Positions 21,456 through 33,905 of a stretch of DNA of 64,000 bases are shown here, piece by piece. Below the pieces are notes generated by a model. It was not told the origin of the DNA. It saw only the letters and a program-made list of their open reading frames with translations, and searched no databases. The first letter of the stretch is position 1. Every line of letters begins with the position of its first letter. The stretch is from Chimonanthus salicifolius (Eukaryota > Streptophyta > Magnoliopsida > Laurales > Calycanthaceae): NCBI GenBank assembly GCA_013350335.1, contig CM023532.1, positions 89,779,383 through 89,843,382 on the forward strand. The letters run 5' to 3'. The translations under genes and the position numbers were made by a program.

Positions 21456-22838
21456 TCAGAATTAACCTATTCAGGAAATTCTTTATATGAGTGGAACTTA
21501 GATGGATTAACAGAATATCAAATCGTCCAAATGGTTCACAGTATGTTAATATACTGTAATGCCTATGAAGTCAGAGGAAATACTCCAAGAAATATCTTTC
21601 TCATGGTAACCACCTTTTTCAATGGAATATTAAGAGGATGGTGGAATTGTGGATTAACTGGAGCCCAAAGACTTGAAATAGAGAGTGCTGTCAAAATGGA
21701 TGAATTTGGAAGAATCCTTTATAGAGACAAAACCACAGGAAACTTAGTTGACCCCAATATTAAGCTTGAAGCAAGTACTAGTCAAATTCCTGATAATTGG
21801 GAAACTCAATCTGATTGTGTTAGTGTCTTGCTTCTATGCATCCTCACTGAATTCACTGGAGGAATTGCTCTAATTAAGGAGAAAAATAGACAGCAATTAC
21901 ATCACTTGAGATGTAGAAATTTAGGAGAATTTCGTTGGTATAGAGATGTATTCTTATCAAAAGTCTACCAACTAAATGATTGTAATTCTGATATTTGGAA
22001 AGAAAGATTTATTTCAGGATTACCACCCTTATTTGCTGAAAAGGTGCGTAATTCCTTGAGAGAAGAAATACATGGTACTATTAATTACAGTATGCTGACG
22101 TTCGGAGGAATTATATAAAGAATTAACAAAGTTGGCATGACTCTTTGTACTGATTTAAATATCAGTAAACAAGCTGAAAAAATGAGAAAATATTCTGGAG
22201 ATAAAGAATTAGGAGATTTTTGTTTCTAGTTTGGTTTAGATCAAACACCTGAATCAAAGAGAAAACCCTCGCGTTCTAGATTTAACCCCGATAGGAGAAA
22301 CAAAAATGGTAAGAAAATATAAACCCGGAAGATATAAAAAACAGAGAAAATTCGATGACCTCATCCCATTCAAAAGAAAATCTGATGACCTCATCCCATT
22401 CAAAAGAAAATCTAGAAATATTTCAAAAAGAAATATATAAAAGAAAATGTTCCAACTTGTTATACTTGCGGGAAAAAGGGTCATTATTCAAATAAATGCT
22501 TTAAAAAAGAAAATCCCTCTAAAAAGAAACTTAGAAAAATCAATACCAAAAATGAAGAGAAAAATACTGAAAAAGAACAATCTGATTTAAGTTCCTCAGA
22601 AGAAGAAGAAGAATATGAATCTGATTCATCAACTGACATTGAAAAAAATAGTACCAAGGTTCAGCTCATCAAACAATTCCAATCATGTACATGTCATTCA
22701 GATGATGAAGAATCTGATGGAGAATGGTCGATACTATCTGATGAAGATCTTGGTATCTACATTCGTGTCCTCACAGCCCCTCAAAAATTACTTCTAGAAA
22801 TGGTTGATAACATACCCGATCCAGAGAAAAAACTTTAA
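21456..22838 (+). pseudogene. Capsid (coat) protein region with zinc knuckle (segment C)
   Basis: The core of the caulimovirid capsid domain is open at 21531-22118: YQIVQMVHSMLIYCNAYEVR, RGWWNCGLTGAQRLEIESAV, FRWYRDVFLSKVYQLNDCNS. The stretch ends with a TAA (22116-22118) and another stop (TAG) near 22229. A basic region follows, with an 18-20 bp duplication at about 22350-22405 (TCATCCCATTCAAAAGAAAA twice). The CCHC knuckle CYTCGKKGHYSNKC is at 22458-22499. An acidic Ser-rich tail ends with a stop after FNPEKKL-like codons at 22836-22838. In the family this protein packages nucleic acid. Confidence 0.85.
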
Positions 22839-25189
22839 TTTTTAAATGAAATTTCAAAATTGGGGGGAGGAGAAGAAGGAGAAAGTTCACAAAAAAAAAA
22901 TTCCTTTGAAGAAGATGAAAATGGTGATAAAGCACCATATTATCCAAAAAGGATAAAAGAGAAAGAGAAACATTTCACACATCAACCTATTCCATAATTG
23001 ACCTTATGAATAGAGCAGAAAAAATCCATACTATAAATAAAACCTTAACTCTCTCAGACTTAAAAAGAGAATTGAATGATCAGAAGAGAGAACTCCGTGA
23101 ATTAAGAATAGAGTTAACCAAAAAACAAAATGACCTTGATGAAAGGTTAACTTGGTTAGAAAATGATGGTGCTATTGAAAAATATGATGGAGAAAAATTT
23201 GTCCAAAGAATTAAAGGAGAAATTAGCAAAATCTCTACTGGTGTAATTCCTACAAAATGTATTTACCAACAGTGGAGAGTTCAAGTAAAAATAAAAATAA
23301 AAAACTTTGAGAAGATTGTTAATGCCATAATTGACACTGGTGCAGACTTAAATGTTATCAGACTTGGAATCGTTCCCATTGAATTTACAAGTGAATCAAA
23401 ACAATTTGTTTCTGCTGCTAATGGAACGACTATTTCCATAGAAAGAAAAATCCCTAATGTTCATGTTTGCATGAAAGGAGTATGTGTTTCTTCACCCTTT
23501 ATTATTTCAGAAGACATTGTTAATGATGTACTCCTTGGATCCCCATTTATTATTCAAATCCAACCCTTTTCTGTAACAACAAAAGGAATTTCTACAAATA
23601 TCAAAGGGATTGAAGTAAATCTTGATTTCATAGATGATCCTTGTGAAACGAAAATCCAAAGGATAAATCAAGTTATCGCCACTAGAGAAAATTACATAAA
23701 TGGACTAAAAAATGAAATTAAATCTGTCCAAATGACAAAAGAATTAGAGAAAAAAGAATTTAAAACAAAATTAGAAGAATTCACCAAACAGATTGAAGAA
23801 GAATGCTATTCTGAATTACCATCAGCCTTTTGGAATAGAAAAAGACATATAGTAAGACTACCATATGTAAAAGATTTTAATGAAAAAAATATTCTTACTA
23901 AAGCTCGTCCATCCCAAATGGATGCTGCTCATTTAAAGCTTTGCCAAGAAGAAATCAATGATCTTTTGAAGAAAGGATTAATCAGAAAAAGCAAATCCCC
24001 TTGGAGTTGTACGGCATTTTATGTTGAAAAGGCTGCTGAAATCGAAAGAGGAGTTCCAAGATTGGTAATCAATTATAAACCATTAAACAAAGTTCTTCAA
24101 TCTATTAGGTATCCTTTGCTTAATACTCAAGATTTGCTAAACAGATTAAACAATGCCAAAATATTCTCAAAATTTGATTTAAAATCAGGATTTTGGCAGA
24201 TCCAGATAAAAGAAGAAGATAGATATAAAACTGCATTCACTGTTCCAATGGGGCATTATGAATGGAACGTTTGCCTTTCGGATTGAAAAATGCTCCGTCT
24301 GAATTTCAGAATATTATGAATAATATTTTCTCGTCTTACACCCAGTTTGCCATTGTTTACATTGATGATATTCTTATCTTCTCAGAATTTGTGATATAAC
24401 ATTGGAAACACTTGGGTATTTTTAAAAGAGTCATAAAAGAAAATGGATTGGCTTTATCTAAAAGAAAAATGAATTTCTTTCAGCAGAAAATCAGGTTCTT
24501 AGGATTTGAGATCCAAGACAGAAAAATAACTCCAACTAATAGAGTTATTCAATTTGCTGATAAATTTCAGATGAAATTAAGGATAAAAATATGCTGCAAA
24601 GATTTCTTGGATGTCTAAATTATGTTGGATTTTTCTATCAACATTTGGCAAAAGATAGAAAACTTCTTCAAGAAAGGTTAAAGAAAAATCCTCAGGAATG
24701 GTCTATCCATCACACTAATGCAGTAAAAAAGATTAAAGAAAGAGTTAAAAATTTTCTTTGTAGATATCTATCTAACCCAGAAGCTTTTAAAATAGTTCAA
24801 ACTAATGCTTCTGATATTGGATATGGTGGAATTCTCTTACAACAAAAAGACTCAAAAGAAGAATTAATAAGATTTAATTCTAGATTATGGAATAAAGCAC
24901 AAAAGAAATATTCAACCATCAAAAAGGAAGTTCTTGCATAGTTATTTGTGTGACGAAATTCCAACATGAATTATTAAACAAAGAATTTCTCATCAGAGTG
25001 GATGCTAAAGCAGCAAAAGAAATTCTAGAAAAAAATGTCAAAAATCTTGTCTCTAAGAAAATATTTGCTAGATGGCAAGCCATTCTATCAGGTTTTGAAT
25101 TTAAAATTGAATTTATTAATGGAAATTTTAACTCTCTCCCTGACTTTCTTACTAGAGAATTTCTTCAGGGACGACAAAATGGCAAATAG
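22839..25189 (+). pseudogene. Protease, reverse transcriptase, RNase H region (segment C)
   Basis: 23006-24286 is open through a coiled-coil-like linker (LKRELNDQKRELRELRIELT), the protease (DTGADLN at 23333 onward) and the first half of the reverse transcriptase (KSPWSCTAFYVEKA, FSKFDLKSGFWQIQIK). A small deletion near 24271 (WNVCLSD) shifts the frame. YIDDILIF at 24358 onward is intact as a motif. There is a stop at 24397-24399 and a frameshift near 24570. RNase H has a Glu/Asn change at QTNASDIGYGG, where the other copies have QTDASD; this removes a likely catalytic Asp. A loss near 24941 breaks it again. ORF1 ends with TAG at 25187-25189. Confidence 0.9.
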
Positions 25190-26316
25190 CTCTTCCTCGT
25201 TCATGAAGAAAAAAAGGCAAGAGAAATTGGCAGATCAAGTAGAAAGCCAAAAGGGTTTTACTCTAACAAAAGACCCAAGTCAATCAGAATTATATCTTTA
25301 CACTGGTAACAGAATTCTTGTTACTTCAGATTGTCTTATGGAAGAAAGATCTGTTGAAGATAATGTTTATTTTCTCTTTGGCAAGGGGCTTCATTATTAT
25401 TCCCCTAATAAAAGGAAAATCAGAAATTGGTATCTCAATATTTTACATCATACGAAAAGTGTCCTCATCTTCCACAATAAGAATGCAAATGGTATCATCA
25501 CTTACTCAAAGTTCACTATTCTCAAAATCCTTACTAAGGAAGATTGGGATGGTCCCTTATACATGACAAAATCAGTCCAATTATACAATTCGACTGAGTT
25601 CTTTAATTATTGGGATTATATTGATGCTTGGAAATTTGCTTTGATGTGGAAAAATCACCAGTATAGTCATTCCTAGTTCATCAGATTTAAAGAAGAAAGT
25701 CCTGATGTCATGCCTATCCACCGCGGTGTTCCTTCATGGTTTCTCTTTACTTGGTGGTCATATTTTGGTGCTTCTCAGAAAACCCTTCCTGATAATTTTC
25801 GCTATTTATTTATAAAGTTATGTGAAGTAGAAGAAAAGGTTCCTTGTGAAGCATTTAATGTTCTTCGCTTCTTTACAAAGTTCCATATTCTATACATTTT
25901 CCAGTGGAAGTTTGAAGTAAAAAAGAACTTTTTCAATCTTCCATCTTTGTACCAGACTTTTTACCAAAAGTGGTGGCCTAAGATTGAAAATGATACTTAT
26001 GAGAGAATTCTGAATCAAATCTCTCCTCCTATTAAAGAAGAAATTCCTCTTCCTGAAGAAAAACCTTTTGAGAATGAAATGGTCATGGCTGATCTCTTGG
26101 CCAAAAAGATTGCCAAAGAAATTGCTCGAGAAAAATCTCCTGAGCCAATGGACATGTCTGTTGACTCCGTCGATTTTGAAGAAAAGATTAAACAAATTTT
26201 AGAAGAGTATCTCCCAAAAAAAAAAGTTGGTGATCATGATTGGGATAGTAATCATGATCCAGAAGAAAATCTTAATGATGAAGTTGTGCCCCTTGAAGAT
26301 CTCCATCCTCGGTGGG
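25179..26316 (+). pseudogene. Pararetrovirus ORF2 (segment C)
   Basis: ATG at 25179 overlaps the ORF1 stop by 11 nt. The frame runs MANSSSSFMKKKRQEKLADQ, ELYLYTGNRILVTSDCLMEE, then TKEDWDGPLYMTKSVQLYNS to a TAG at 25674-25676, where segment D has TGG (Trp). It continues through the Trp-rich block (FLFTWWSYFGASQKTLPDNF, QTFYQKWWPKIENDTYERIL) and the acidic C-terminal part. It is cut at about 26316, after LHPRW, by minisatellite. Only one nonsense mutation interrupts the stretch, so this is one of the better copies. Function is unknown. Confidence 0.82.
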
Positions 26317-28017
26317 TCCAGTTTGCCCTGTTCGTCCAACTTGACTAGTTTTTCCAGTTTGTCCACTTTGTCCTATTTGTCCAGTTTGACAAATTTGTCC
26401 ACTATTTCCAATTCGTTCAATTTGTCCAGTTTGACCTGTTCGTCCACTTTTTCTAATTTGTCTACTTTGTTCAGTTTGTCCAAGTTTGTATATTTTGTCC
26501 TGTGTGTCCAGTTTATCTAATTTGTCCAGTTCGTCCTGTTTGTCCAGTTCATCCAATTCGTCCAGTTTGTCCAGTTAGTCCACTTTATCCACTTTTTCCA
26601 GTTTGTCAATTTTCTATAATTCGTCAACTTTGTCATGTTTGTCCAGTTTTTCCAATTCGTCGAGTTTGTCCACTTTATCCAGTTCGTCCAGTTAGTCCAG
26701 TTTGTCCACTTTGTTCAGTTTGTCCAATTTCTCTAGTTTGTCAAAATTTTCTTGATGGTTCTGTTGGTCCAATTTGTCCAGTTTGGCCAGTTTTATCTAT
26801 TTTGTCCAATTCGTCTAGTTTGTCCAGGTTGTCAAGTTTATCTACTTTGTCAAGTTAGTCGAATTTAACTAATCTGTGCACTTTTTACAGTAAGTCCAAT
26901 TTGTTCAGTTTATGCAGTTTGTCTTGTTTGTTAACTTCTTTTACTTTACCCGATTTGTCCACTATGTCCAGTTTGGCCAATTCTTACAGTTTGTCCACAT
27001 TGTCCTGTTCATCCAGTTTAACTAGTATTTCCAGTTTAGCAAGTTTGTTCAGTTGATCCAGTTTGTCCTTTTCGTCCAGATTGTGTAGTTTTTCCATTTT
27101 GTCCACTTTGTATAGTTCGTCATCTTTGTCCTGTTTTTCCAGTTTGACAAATTTGTCTACTTTTTCCAATTCGTTCAGTTTGTCCACTTCGACCTGTACG
27201 TCCAGTTTGTCTATTTTGTACAGTTTGTCCACTTTGTCCTGTTTGTCCACATTGACAAATTTGACCACTTTTTCCAATTCATTCAGTTGGCCAACTTCGT
27301 CCAATTCGTACAGTTTGTCCACTTTTCTTCTTCGTACAGTTTAACTAGTTTTTCCAGTTTGTCCACTTTGTTCAGTCGGGCCAGTTTGTCCTGTTCGTCT
27401 AGTTTGAGTAGTTTTCCACTTTGTTCAATTGGTCCAGTTTGTCCTGTTCGTCCAACCTAACTAGTATTTCCAGTTTAGAAACTTTGTTCAGTTGGTCTAG
27501 TTTGTCCTGTTCATATAGAACGAGTAGTTTTTCCATTTTGTCCACTTTGTATAGTTCGTCAACTTTATCCCGTCTGTCCACTTTCACAAATTTGTCCACT
27601 TTTTCCAATTCATTCAGTTTGTCAACTTTGTCGTGTTCGTCCTGTTTGTCCAATTTGTCGAATTTGTCCAGTTTGTCCAGTTTATCTAATTTGTCCACTC
27701 TAGTTTGTCCACTTTGTTCAGTTAGTCCAGTTTGCCCTGTTCGTCCAACTTGACTAGTTTTTCCAGTTTGTCCACTTTGTCCTATTTGTCCAGTTTGACA
27801 AATTTGTCCACTATTTCCAATTCATTCAATTTGTCCAGTTTGACCTGTTCGTCCACTTTTTCTAATTAGTCTACTTTGTTCAGTTTGTTTAAGTTTGTAT
27901 ATTTTGTCCTGTGTGTCCAGTTTATCTAATTTGTACAGTTCGTCCAATTCGTCCTACTCGTCTAGTTTGTCCAGTTAGTCTACTTTATTCACTTTTTTCC
28001 AATTTGTCAATTTTCCG
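26317..28017 (+). repeat. 9-bp minisatellite block 3
   Basis: TTTGTCCAG-type array between ORF2 of segment C and ORF2 of segment E. The landmark (here TTGATGGTTCTGTTGGTCC) is near 26753. The repeat translations joined to viral codons at both edges are not genes. Confidence 0.95.
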
Positions 28018-28467
28018 GGCATCAATATAATCCCAATAATTAAAGAACTCAGTCGAATTGTATAATTGGACTGATTTTGTCATGTACAAGGGACCATCCC
28101 AATCTTCCACAGTAATGATTTTGAGAATAGTGAACTTTGAGTAGATGATAATATCATTTGCATTCTTATTTTGGAAGATGGGGACACTTTTCGTCTGATG
28201 TAAAATATTGAGATACCAATCTCTGGTTTTCCTTTTATCAGGGGAATAATAATGAAGCCCTTTGCCAAAGAGAAAATAAACATTATCTTTAACAGATCTT
28301 TCTTCTGTAAGACAATCTGAAGTAACAAGAATTTTGTTACCGGTGTAAAGATATAATTCTGATTGACGTGGGTCTTTTGTTGGAGTAAAACCATTTTGGC
28401 TTTCATCTTGATCTGCCAATTTCTCTTGCCCTTTTTTCTGCATGAACGAGGAAAAGCTACTTGCCAT
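28018..28467 (-). pseudogene. Pararetrovirus ORF2, N-terminal part (segment E)
   Basis: ATG at 28467 (MASSFSSFMQKKGQEKLADQ) overlaps the ORF1 end by 11 nt, as in the other copies. The frame is open through ELYLYTGNKILVTSDCLTEE and TVEDWDGPLYMTKSVQLYNS to NYWDYIDA. It is then cut by minisatellite at about 28018, where AATTTTC is common to both sides. There is no stop in the 150 codons present. The fragment lacks the Trp-rich block. Confidence 0.8.
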
Positions 28468-29437
28468 TTTGTCGTCCTTGAAGAAATTCTCTAGTAAGAA
28501 AGTCAGGGAGAGAGTTAGAATTTTCATTAATAAATTCAATTTTAAATTCAAAAACTGATAAAATGGCTTGCCATCTAGCAAATATTTGCTTAGAGACAAG
28601 ATTTTTGACATCTTTTTCTAGAATTTCTTTTGCTGCCTTAGCATCAACTCTGATCAGAAATTATTTGTTTAATAAGTCATGTTGGAATTTCGTCACACAA
28701 ATAACTATGGCAAGAACTTCTTTTTTGATGGTTGAATATTTCTTTTGTGCTTCATTCCATAATCCAGAATTAAATCTTATTAATTCTTCTTTTGAGTCTT
28801 TTTGTTGTAAGAGGATTCCACCATATCCGACATCAGAGGCATCAGTTTGAACTATTTTAAAAGCTTCTGGGTCAGATAAACATCTATAAGGAAGATTTTT
28901 AACTATTTCTTTAATCTTTTTTACTGCATTGTGTGGCGGATAGTCCACTCCTTAGGATTTTTCTTTAACCTTTCCTGGAGAAGTTTTCTATCTTTGGCCA
29001 AATCTTGATAGAAAAATCCAACATAATTTAGACATCCAAGAAATCTTTGTAGCATATTTTTATCCTTAATTTCATCTAGAAATTTATCAGCAAATTGAAT
29101 AATTCTATTAGTTGGAGTTATTTTTCTGTCTTGGATCTCAAATCCTAAGAACCTGATTTTAAGCTGAAAGAGATTTATTTTTCTTTTAGATAAAGCCAAT
29201 CCATTTTCTTTTATGACTCTTTTAAAAATACCCAAATGTTTCCAATGTTATATCACAAATTCTGAGAAGATAAGAATATCATCAATGTAAACAAAGGCAA
29301 ACTGGGTGTAAGACGAGAAAATATTATTCATAATATTCTGAAATTCAGACGGAGCATTTTTCAATCCGAAAGGCATAACATTCCATTCATAATGCCCCAT
29401 TGGAACAGTGAATGCAGTTTTATATCTATCTTCTTTT
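28457..29437 (-). pseudogene. Reverse transcriptase and RNase H fragment (segment E)
   Basis: Reading from 29437: end of the reverse-transcriptase palm (VPMGHYEWNVMPFGLKNAPS), YIDDILIF near 29285, FLGFEIQDRKITPTNR and LQRFLGCLNYVGFFYQDLAK. RNase H follows with QTDASDVGYGG near 28840, and the ORF1 stop is at 28459-28457. Lesions include a TAA near 29252, frameshifts near 28945 and a stop near 28660 (a Phe/Leu site). The N-terminal half of the reverse transcriptase and the protease are missing. Confidence 0.85.
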
Positions 29438-29478
29438 TCAGTATTTTCCTCATCATTTTTGGTATTGATTTTTCTAAA
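29438..29478 (-). pseudogene. Short capsid-gene fragment used as junction filler (segment E)
   Basis: The words CAGTATTTTCCTC and ATTGATTTTTCTAA match the minus-strand capsid spacer seen at 16205-16245 and 63170-63212. It separates the inverted reverse transcriptase from the plus-strand movement-protein fragment. It has no coding capacity of its own. Confidence 0.65.
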
Positions 29479-30027
29479 TATCCAACTGGAAGTTGGAAGC
29501 CTTGCATTTGAAGAACAAAATGATTACCACATAAAAACTGTTGAAAAAATTGTTTCTCTCTCTGGAGGAAAACAGACAATTAAAGTTCTTGATAAAAGAA
29601 TTATTGAACAAATCAGAACCAAGTACAACTACCTGCACATAGGATTAATTCAGGTAGGAATCAAACCACTGTTTCGATTAGGATTAAATGTTTCAGTGTG
29701 TGCTTATGTGCGAGATCAAAGACATGATGAGTTTGATGATTCTCTTTATGCTATGATCGAATCAAGTCTCTGTCATGGACCTGTTTATTTTAACTGCTTT
29801 CCTAATATCACAATTGATGCTCATGATGATGATGTTCTCGATTGTGCAACCATTGGATTTCAAAGTAAATGATTAAAGATGAGTCCAAGAAGTAAACCTT
29901 TTGCTATAGTTTATCGTGTGTTCTACAAATCTATGATCTCTGTCTTTCCCATGATAGCCTATAGAGATAAGGTTGATAAAGAAAAAACTACAGTTCTCAT
30001 GGAAACAAACTTTAACAATAATGTGTT
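29479..30027 (+). pseudogene. Movement protein fragment (segment E)
   Basis: It matches the duplicate copy at 19676-20200 in segment C. It shares the same joined word CCTTGCATTTGAAGAAC (an internal deletion compared with 18311-18350) and the same TGA in AGTAAATGATT (near 29869). It therefore derives from the same ancestor as that duplicate. It ends at AATAATGTGTTT, where minisatellite starts. Confidence 0.85.
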
Positions 30028-32020
30028 TGTCCAGTTTAACTAGTATTTCCAGTTTAGCAACTTTGTTCAGTTGGTCTAGTATGTCCAGTTTGTCAAGTTA
30101 GTCAACTTTTTCCAGTTTGCCAACTTTCTACAGTTTGTCTACTTTGTAATGTTTGTCCACTCTTTCCATTTCCTCCAATTTGTCTCGTATAGTTTGTATA
30201 GTTTGTCCACTTTGATCACTTTGTCCACTTTGTCATGATTGTCAAGTTTGACTAGATGGTTCAGTTTGTCCAGTTTGACAAGTTTATCTAATTTGTCCAA
30301 TTCGTCTAGTTTGTGCAGTTGGTAAGTTTGTCTACTTTGTCGAGTTGATCCCACAGATCTAACTTGTGCAGTTTCTCCAGGTTCATCCAGTTTGTCCAGT
30401 TACTCAACTTTTTCCAGTTTGCTCACTTTCTACGGTTCATCCACTTTATCATGTTTGTCTACTTTTTCCAATTCGTCCTGTTTGTCCCTTTGTCTAGTTT
30501 GTCCATGTTTGTCCACTTTTCGAATTCGTCCAGTTTGTCGACTTCGTCCAGTTCATCCAGTTTGTCCACTTTGTTCACTTTTATCCAGTTTGACGAATTT
30601 GTCCAATTCGTCCTATTTTTCTAGTTTGTCCAATTCGTCCTATTCGTCCAGTTTGTCAAGTTAGTCAACTTTTTTCCAGTTTACCCACTTTCTACAGTTT
30701 GTCCACTCTTTCCAATTCGCCCAGTTCATTCAGTTTGTACAGTTTGTCCACTTTGTTCACTTTGCTCACTTTGTCCACTTTGTTAAGATTGTCAAGTTTG
30801 TCTAGATGGTTCAGTGTGTCTAGTTTGACCAGTTTATCTAATTTGTCCAATTCGTCTAGTTTGTGCAGTTGGTAAGTTTGTCTACTTTGTCAGTTGGTCC
30901 CACTGAGGCAATTTGTGCAGTTTCTCCAGATTCGTCCAGTTAGTCCACTTTTACCAGTTTGCGCACTTTCTATAGTTCATACAGTTTGTCATGTTTGTGT
31001 ACTTTTTTCAATTCGTCCTGTTTGTCCACTTTGTCTAGTTCGTCCATGTTTGTCCACTTTTTTGAATTCGTCCAGTTTGTCCACTTTGCTCACTTTGTGT
31101 ACTTTGGTCCAGTTTGACGAATTTGTCCAGTTTATCTAATTTGTCCACTTCGTCCTGGTTGTCCAATTTATCCAATTCATCCTATTCGTCCAGTTTGTCA
31201 AGTTAGTCCACTTTTTCCATTTTGCCCACTTCTACAGTTTGTCTACTTTGTCATGTTTGTCCACTCTTTCCAATTCGTCCAGTTTGTCCAATTTGTCAAA
31301 TTCGTCCAGTTTGTCCACTTTGTTCACTTTGCTCACTTTGTACACTTTGTCAAGATTGTCAAGTTTGTCTAGAAGGTTCAGTTTGACCAGTTTATCTAAT
31401 TTGTACAATTCATCAAGTTTGTGCAGTTGGTAAGTTTGTCTACTTTGTCGAGTTAGTTCCACTGAGCCAATTTGTGTATTTTGTCCAGATTTGTCTAGTT
31501 TGTTCAGTTAGTTCACTTTTTCCAGTTTGCCCACTTTCTACTGTTCATCCACTTTGTCATGTTTGTCTACTTTTCCAATTCGCCATGTTTGTACAGTTTG
31601 TCTAGTTTGTCCACTTTTTCCAATTCGTCCAGTTTGTTTACTTCGTCCAGTTCATCCAGTTTGTCAACTTTGTTCATTTGGCTCAATTTCTCTAGTTTGT
31701 AAAATTTGTCTAGATGGTTTTGTTTGTCCAATTTCTCCAGTTTGACCAGTTTATCTAATTTGTCCAATTCTTATAATTTGTCCAGTTGGTCAAGTTTGTC
31801 TACTTTGTCGAGTTGGTCCAATTTAGCCTATTTGTGCAGTTTGTCAAGTTTATACAGTTCATCCAGTTTGTTCAGTTTGTGCAGTTTGTCTTGTTTTCCA
31901 ACTTCATCTACTTTACCACTTTGTCCACTATGTCCAGTTTGTCCAGTATGTTCACTCTATCCTGTTTGTCCAGTTTAAGTAGTATTTCTAGTTTAGCAAC
32001 TTTGTTCAGTCGGTCCAGTA
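30028..32020 (+). repeat. 9-bp minisatellite block 4, left part
   Basis: TTTGTCCAG-type array with landmark words (TAGATGGTTCAG and relatives) near 30253, 30805, 31372 and 31711. The spacings are about 552, 567 and 339 bp. Some units are shorter higher-order variants (TTGTGCAGTTGGTAAGTTTG recurs near 30312, 30859, 31420). The array continues at 44025 after the hAT insertion. Confidence 0.95.
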
Positions 32021-33900
32021 TAGGCCTGTAATCCGACCCTGCCCTGCCCGCTGACTGTCCGGCCCGAATCCTAAAGTCCATCAGTGTACCAGACTCTAGA
32101 GTCCGATAAGGACTCTTGGACAGGTCCGAAGAGTCCGATTAGGATTCGGGCGGGTCGCGGAATGTCCGTGAGTGTGATTACTTGATGAAATTTTTAGGGC
32201 TTCACCGTCGCTTCTCATTCTTCCGTATTGCAATTTCTTCTCCTTCTCACGCTTGCCGCTCTCTCATACTTACCGCTCTGGAAAGATCTCCCTCTTACCT
32301 CACTGGATCTCTATTTTCTCCCTCTTTCCGTTCTCCTCTCTCTCGCACCTCTCTAGAAATCCGATTGAGACTTCCATCGCCTTCAGCCTCTGCACTCTGA
32401 TTGAGACTTCAGCCGATTCCCTCTTGTTGATTTCGGCCCTGTTTTGTTGATCTGCAAATCTAGGTCTCTTTCTCTCTCTTAGTCTCTCTCTATCGGTCAC
32501 ACACACACTCTCTGGTCGAGACTCTACTCACCTCTCTCATTTTCTTTTTCTTTTTTTAGGTTGAATCAAACGCACCATTGTCGGAAATCGCTACCCGATT
32601 ATCATTGGAAATCGCAGCCCGATTATCGTTTCAAGTTGATTTATTTTACTTTTTATAAAAGTTATCTCAAAAACCCATTGACAAACCCATCTCCACTGAG
32701 TGAAAACTCTCCCCTTTTTTTGAAATGGGAAACAAATTAAAACCAACCCTTTTTTTTTTTCTTTTATAAGTGGAGAGAATTTGAGTATGAGGGAGCATTG
32801 ACCTGAGCATGATTCCTGCAAAAAGCTCGACCAAAGCCATTATCAGAAAAAAAATCTAAAAAATAAAACAGAGTGCCATCGATGTTGATCAGGGAAGAAC
32901 CATGTATGTCATGCAATGAATAAGTGAGATGGAAATTCACTTCACGGCCTTTATTTCCCATATAAAGACCCTAATGTTAAAGTGCAGAAAGAAACCACAT
33001 TGAAAGGAGTAGAGTCCAACAGATTATCAAATAGGCCAAAAGAAATAATCTCTGCCCAATGAAGAGAGGTCAATCTGACAAATGGAAAAAAGCAAGAAGA
33101 TAAGTGGGTGGGAAAAAAAAAAAAGATGATAAAAGGAAGTCATGATGGTGGCCTTTTCCTTAATTTATAAACTCTCCCTTTATAAATGTTGCAATCTTCT
33201 ATGAATAAACTTGGTCTACTTTGCTGTAATTCTGTTCATAAAAATTCTATCACTGATGTGCCACTGTATTAAGATTTTGAAAACTGCAACCTCATAGTAT
33301 GCTATGCTGGATTTGAATTGCAAATTGCAAGTAGAATCTCATTGCCGTAGATGTCCAAGTATTGTCCTGTCCTTTTCAGATTTAGTAATGCATCGTTTTG
33401 ATCCTTGTACTCTGAATTGAAGTGCAAACTGTATTTTTCTAGTGAAAATTTATAGAAGGGCATGCTTCATTGTCTGTGTTTGTGTTTTTCAATATAATCT
33501 TTTGTGAATTCTATGTCATGTCAAAGTAGGAGTTCTTCAGTGATTGTTGTGAATTGCATTATCTAGTAGTTGATTCTGTCAGTTTCATATGTTCATGTTC
33601 GCTATTTTCTTGTCAGGCTGCTTCTTCATTGTCATTCTTCATAGATTGTTATGAAATAGTCTTGTTAGGCTGCAGTCTCCATAGAATACAGAATATATCT
33701 ATTTTAATTAAAGTAGGAATCAATAGATTGTAGAGTTCATGTACATGGAAAGAGAGAGAGAGAGAGGCTCTTGATGAGAAGGGTATCAACATTCTTTAAA
33801 AATTGGATTTATGGTGCACCATCCATAGCCATAATTCAGAAGATTTTTTTAAAGTTAGCCTAATTAACAACCTAAAGTAATATTCAAATCATAAAAGGCA
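32021..33900. other. hAT left region: subterminal repeats and pyrimidine-rich leader, no clear gene
   Basis: The first 140 bp are GC-rich with repeated GTCCG/CCGAC words (subterminal transposase-site style). 32180-32560 is a CT-rich stretch (TCTCTCTCTTAGTCTCTCTC) resembling a promoter or 5' untranslated leader. A 65-codon minus-strand ORF at 32961-32764 (MGNKGREVNFHLTY) may be part of a captured exon but cannot be identified. A short GA microsatellite lies near 33750. Confidence 0.45.
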
Positions 33901-33905
33901 CTAAC

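Larger units (their letters stand above)
17911..26316 (+). mobile_element. Endogenous pararetrovirus segment C (leader to ORF2, with internal duplication)
   Basis: The segment starts with about 150 bp of leader in inverted orientation, then ORF1 from the movement protein to RNase H and most of ORF2 on the plus strand. A 1.34-kb part of the movement-protein region is duplicated in tandem (18346-19669 and 19681-21010). Both ends abut minisatellite. It is the second most complete copy in the window. Confidence 0.92.
28018..30027. mobile_element. Endogenous pararetrovirus segment E (three-part mosaic)
   Basis: It holds three parts: minus-strand ORF2 start, RNase H and reverse transcriptase (28018-29437); about 40 bp of minus-strand capsid sequence (29438-29478); and a plus-strand movement-protein fragment (29479-30027). 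Both ends join minisatellite. All joins are abrupt, with short shared bases. Confidence 0.88.
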
